A stretch of 64,000 bases of DNA from Ktedonospora formicarum (GTDB taxonomy: Bacteria > Chloroflexota > Ktedonobacteria > Ktedonobacterales > Ktedonobacteraceae): positions 186,001 to 250,000 of the forward strand of contig NZ_BNJF01000009.1 in assembly GCF_016587355.1 (NCBI RefSeq), written 5' to 3'. Under the pieces are notes generated by a model. It was not told the DNA's origin. It made no database searches and was given only the letters and a program-made list of their open reading frames with translations. Made by a program: the position numbers and the translations under genes. Shown in pieces: positions 63,029 through 64,000 of this stretch; within the stretch, counting starts at the first letter, position 1, and every line of letters begins with the position of its first letter.

Positions 63029-63614
63029 TCTCGCGCTGGATTATGTACTGAACACTCATCGGTAGCCTGATCTCATTCCACAGGAGTGCCGGATCGTGGC
63101 TCTCGTTATGGAAAGGTGGTTCATCTGATGAGACGATAGGCCAGTCGATCTCTGGGTTCCTCCGAGTGTCCTCCGCGATGTCTCAACGTACCGGACAGAC
63201 AGCGAACCTACGGTGACAAACCACAAAGAAACCGATCACCTTGCCAGCGCAAGCCAGCATGTTCGGTGACAGATAATTGTTCACCTCCATTATAGAGGAA
63301 AACCATTTTCAAACACAAGGAGGTCCTAGTCCTCTCTTACCCCAATTTCCGAGGAAATCCATTTCTCTGCTCCCGTTTCTCAGTAGGTATCCAGTCGCTT
63401 CGAACTGACATGAGAATATACAGAGCCAGAGACCATTCAGCCTTGCCGTTCTGCTACAGATCAAGCGAAAAGTCGCAAAATGGTCTCAATGCTGCAAGAG
63501 GGGGTTCCAATCTCTCAGCCCCATTCCCTGGGAGGCAAGTTGCCGTGCCAGCATAAGGAATGCTGGGATGATGAGTATGTAAGCTCGTTCTGTGTTGTCT
63601 ACATGCTGGGTGTC
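63029..63614. other. Intergenic stretch, no gene supported
   Basis: About 585 bases upstream of the GC-rich gene; presumably its promoter. No supported frame. Confidence 0.35.
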
Positions 63615-63616
63615 TC

Positions 63617-63710
63617 TGAGAATGAAGGTTCCCAATATCAGCGAGGTGCTATTGTATGAAAGCCCTTTCCATGTGCCATCACACGATGCCAGCATTCACA
63701 GCACAACGTA
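63617..63710 (-). repeat. Right-end relic of the long-TnpB element
   Basis: Closely matches 59,620-59,710, sharing AGGTTCCCAATATCAG, ATGAAAGCCCTTTCCATG and GCCATCACACGATGCCAG. Only the last ~90 bases of an element survive. Confidence 0.65.
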
Positions 63711-63734
63711 ATAACATGAACCCATCCGATGCAT

Positions 63735-63945
63735 GACTACTCTCTTCCCCCTTCCTCTCACCCCACCTCCCTTGCCATATTTCCCCGTCTTCCTCTGGGG
63801 TACCCCTGCCACGATGTTAGAGTCAAGTCATCCTTTCTAAAATGGATTGGATGAGAGAGTGTTGAATAGATCACCCGCACAGCTTTGACCCCAGGAGGAA
63901 GGTCATGTGCGCGGTGAATGGGACTGCGCGCATGAAAAGACCGGG
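63735..63945 (+). repeat. About 210-bp repeat, copy 2
   Basis: Counterpart of 61,567-61,760. It directly follows the right-end relic, so this block may be part of a larger decayed element running off the window. Confidence 0.5.
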
Positions 63946-64000
63946 TGTGTGGGTGAGCATACAAGGAGGTTGCACTTTTTATGGCACAGTCCAAAAAACA

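Overview
The window reads as accessory DNA of a Ktedonobacteria-like Chloroflexota bacterium. This is inferred from the mix of large NB-ARC/TPR regulators, many TnpB-type and DDE insertion sequences, WD40 and BTAD proteins, a PrgI/VirB4/VirD4-type conjugation operon and moderate GC; no rRNA or housekeeping marker fixes the taxon. Most of it looks like a conjugative plasmid or integrative element scattered with insertion sequences.

Layout. 1-0.6 kb: edge-truncated IS630 transposase. 1-2.4 kb: ParM-like actin plus a small ribbon-helix-helix-like partner (segregation). 3-6 kb: zinc ribbon protein, a single-pass membrane protein with a long Pro/Thr linker, a TnpB relic and a tail-anchored protein. 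6.7-13 kb: GNAT acetyltransferase and two tandem XRE-NB-ARC-TPR regulators. 13.5-17.7 kb: a TnpB element and an antibiotic kinase-like gene between inward-facing 37-bp repeats, then an EamA transporter with a C-terminal winged helix. 17.8-21.4 kb: minus-strand cluster of an inactive-looking class I glutamine amidotransferase, a ubiquitin-like/TM/WD40 protein and a membrane-anchored HNH nuclease. 22-27.5 kb: secreted DUF2690-like protein, membrane protein, small XRE repressor, and a PLD-domain gene cut by a second TnpB element. 27.8-34 kb: minus-strand block with an HTH protein, a nearly full-length extra RNA polymerase beta-prime (rpoC) split into two overlapping frames, and a membrane-anchored BTAD protein interrupted by one in-frame TGA. 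34.5-39.6 kb: small GC-rich genes with strong terminators, a tRNA-like element, and a low-GC nuclease/acetyltransferase cluster (HNH-associated, GNAT-like, GIY-YIG, DUF6884-like) with several frame breaks. 39.8-42.6 kb: TIR-NB-ARC-TPR protein. 42.9-44.2 kb: ISAzo13-like element with an A7 slippery run. 44.3-45.6 kb: membrane protein and divergent MmyB-like regulator. 45.7-55.2 kb: conjugation operon on the minus strand (VirB6-like, VirB2-like, PrgI, VirB4, VirD4-type coupling protein, replication-relaxation protein). 55.4-58.2 kb: third TnpB element plus aldo/keto reductase, again between inward-facing repeats. 58.4-64 kb: DUF4241 protein, a long TnpB-family gene, relics of the same element family, and a GC-rich unknown gene.

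How it fits together. ParM/ParR-like genes would segregate the replicon and the 55-45 kb operon would transfer it. The NB-ARC/TPR proteins, the nuclease cluster and the BTAD protein are candidate regulators or defence genes. The most unusual item is the solitary extra beta-prime subunit, which keeps the NADFDGD catalytic motif, both zinc sites and the trigger loop but differs in the normally near-invariant bridge helix; no rpoB, rpoA or sigma gene is visible nearby. At least ten genes are broken by single frame changes, several at homopolymer runs, so either the element is decaying or the assembly has indel errors. That question must be settled before reading much into the split genes.
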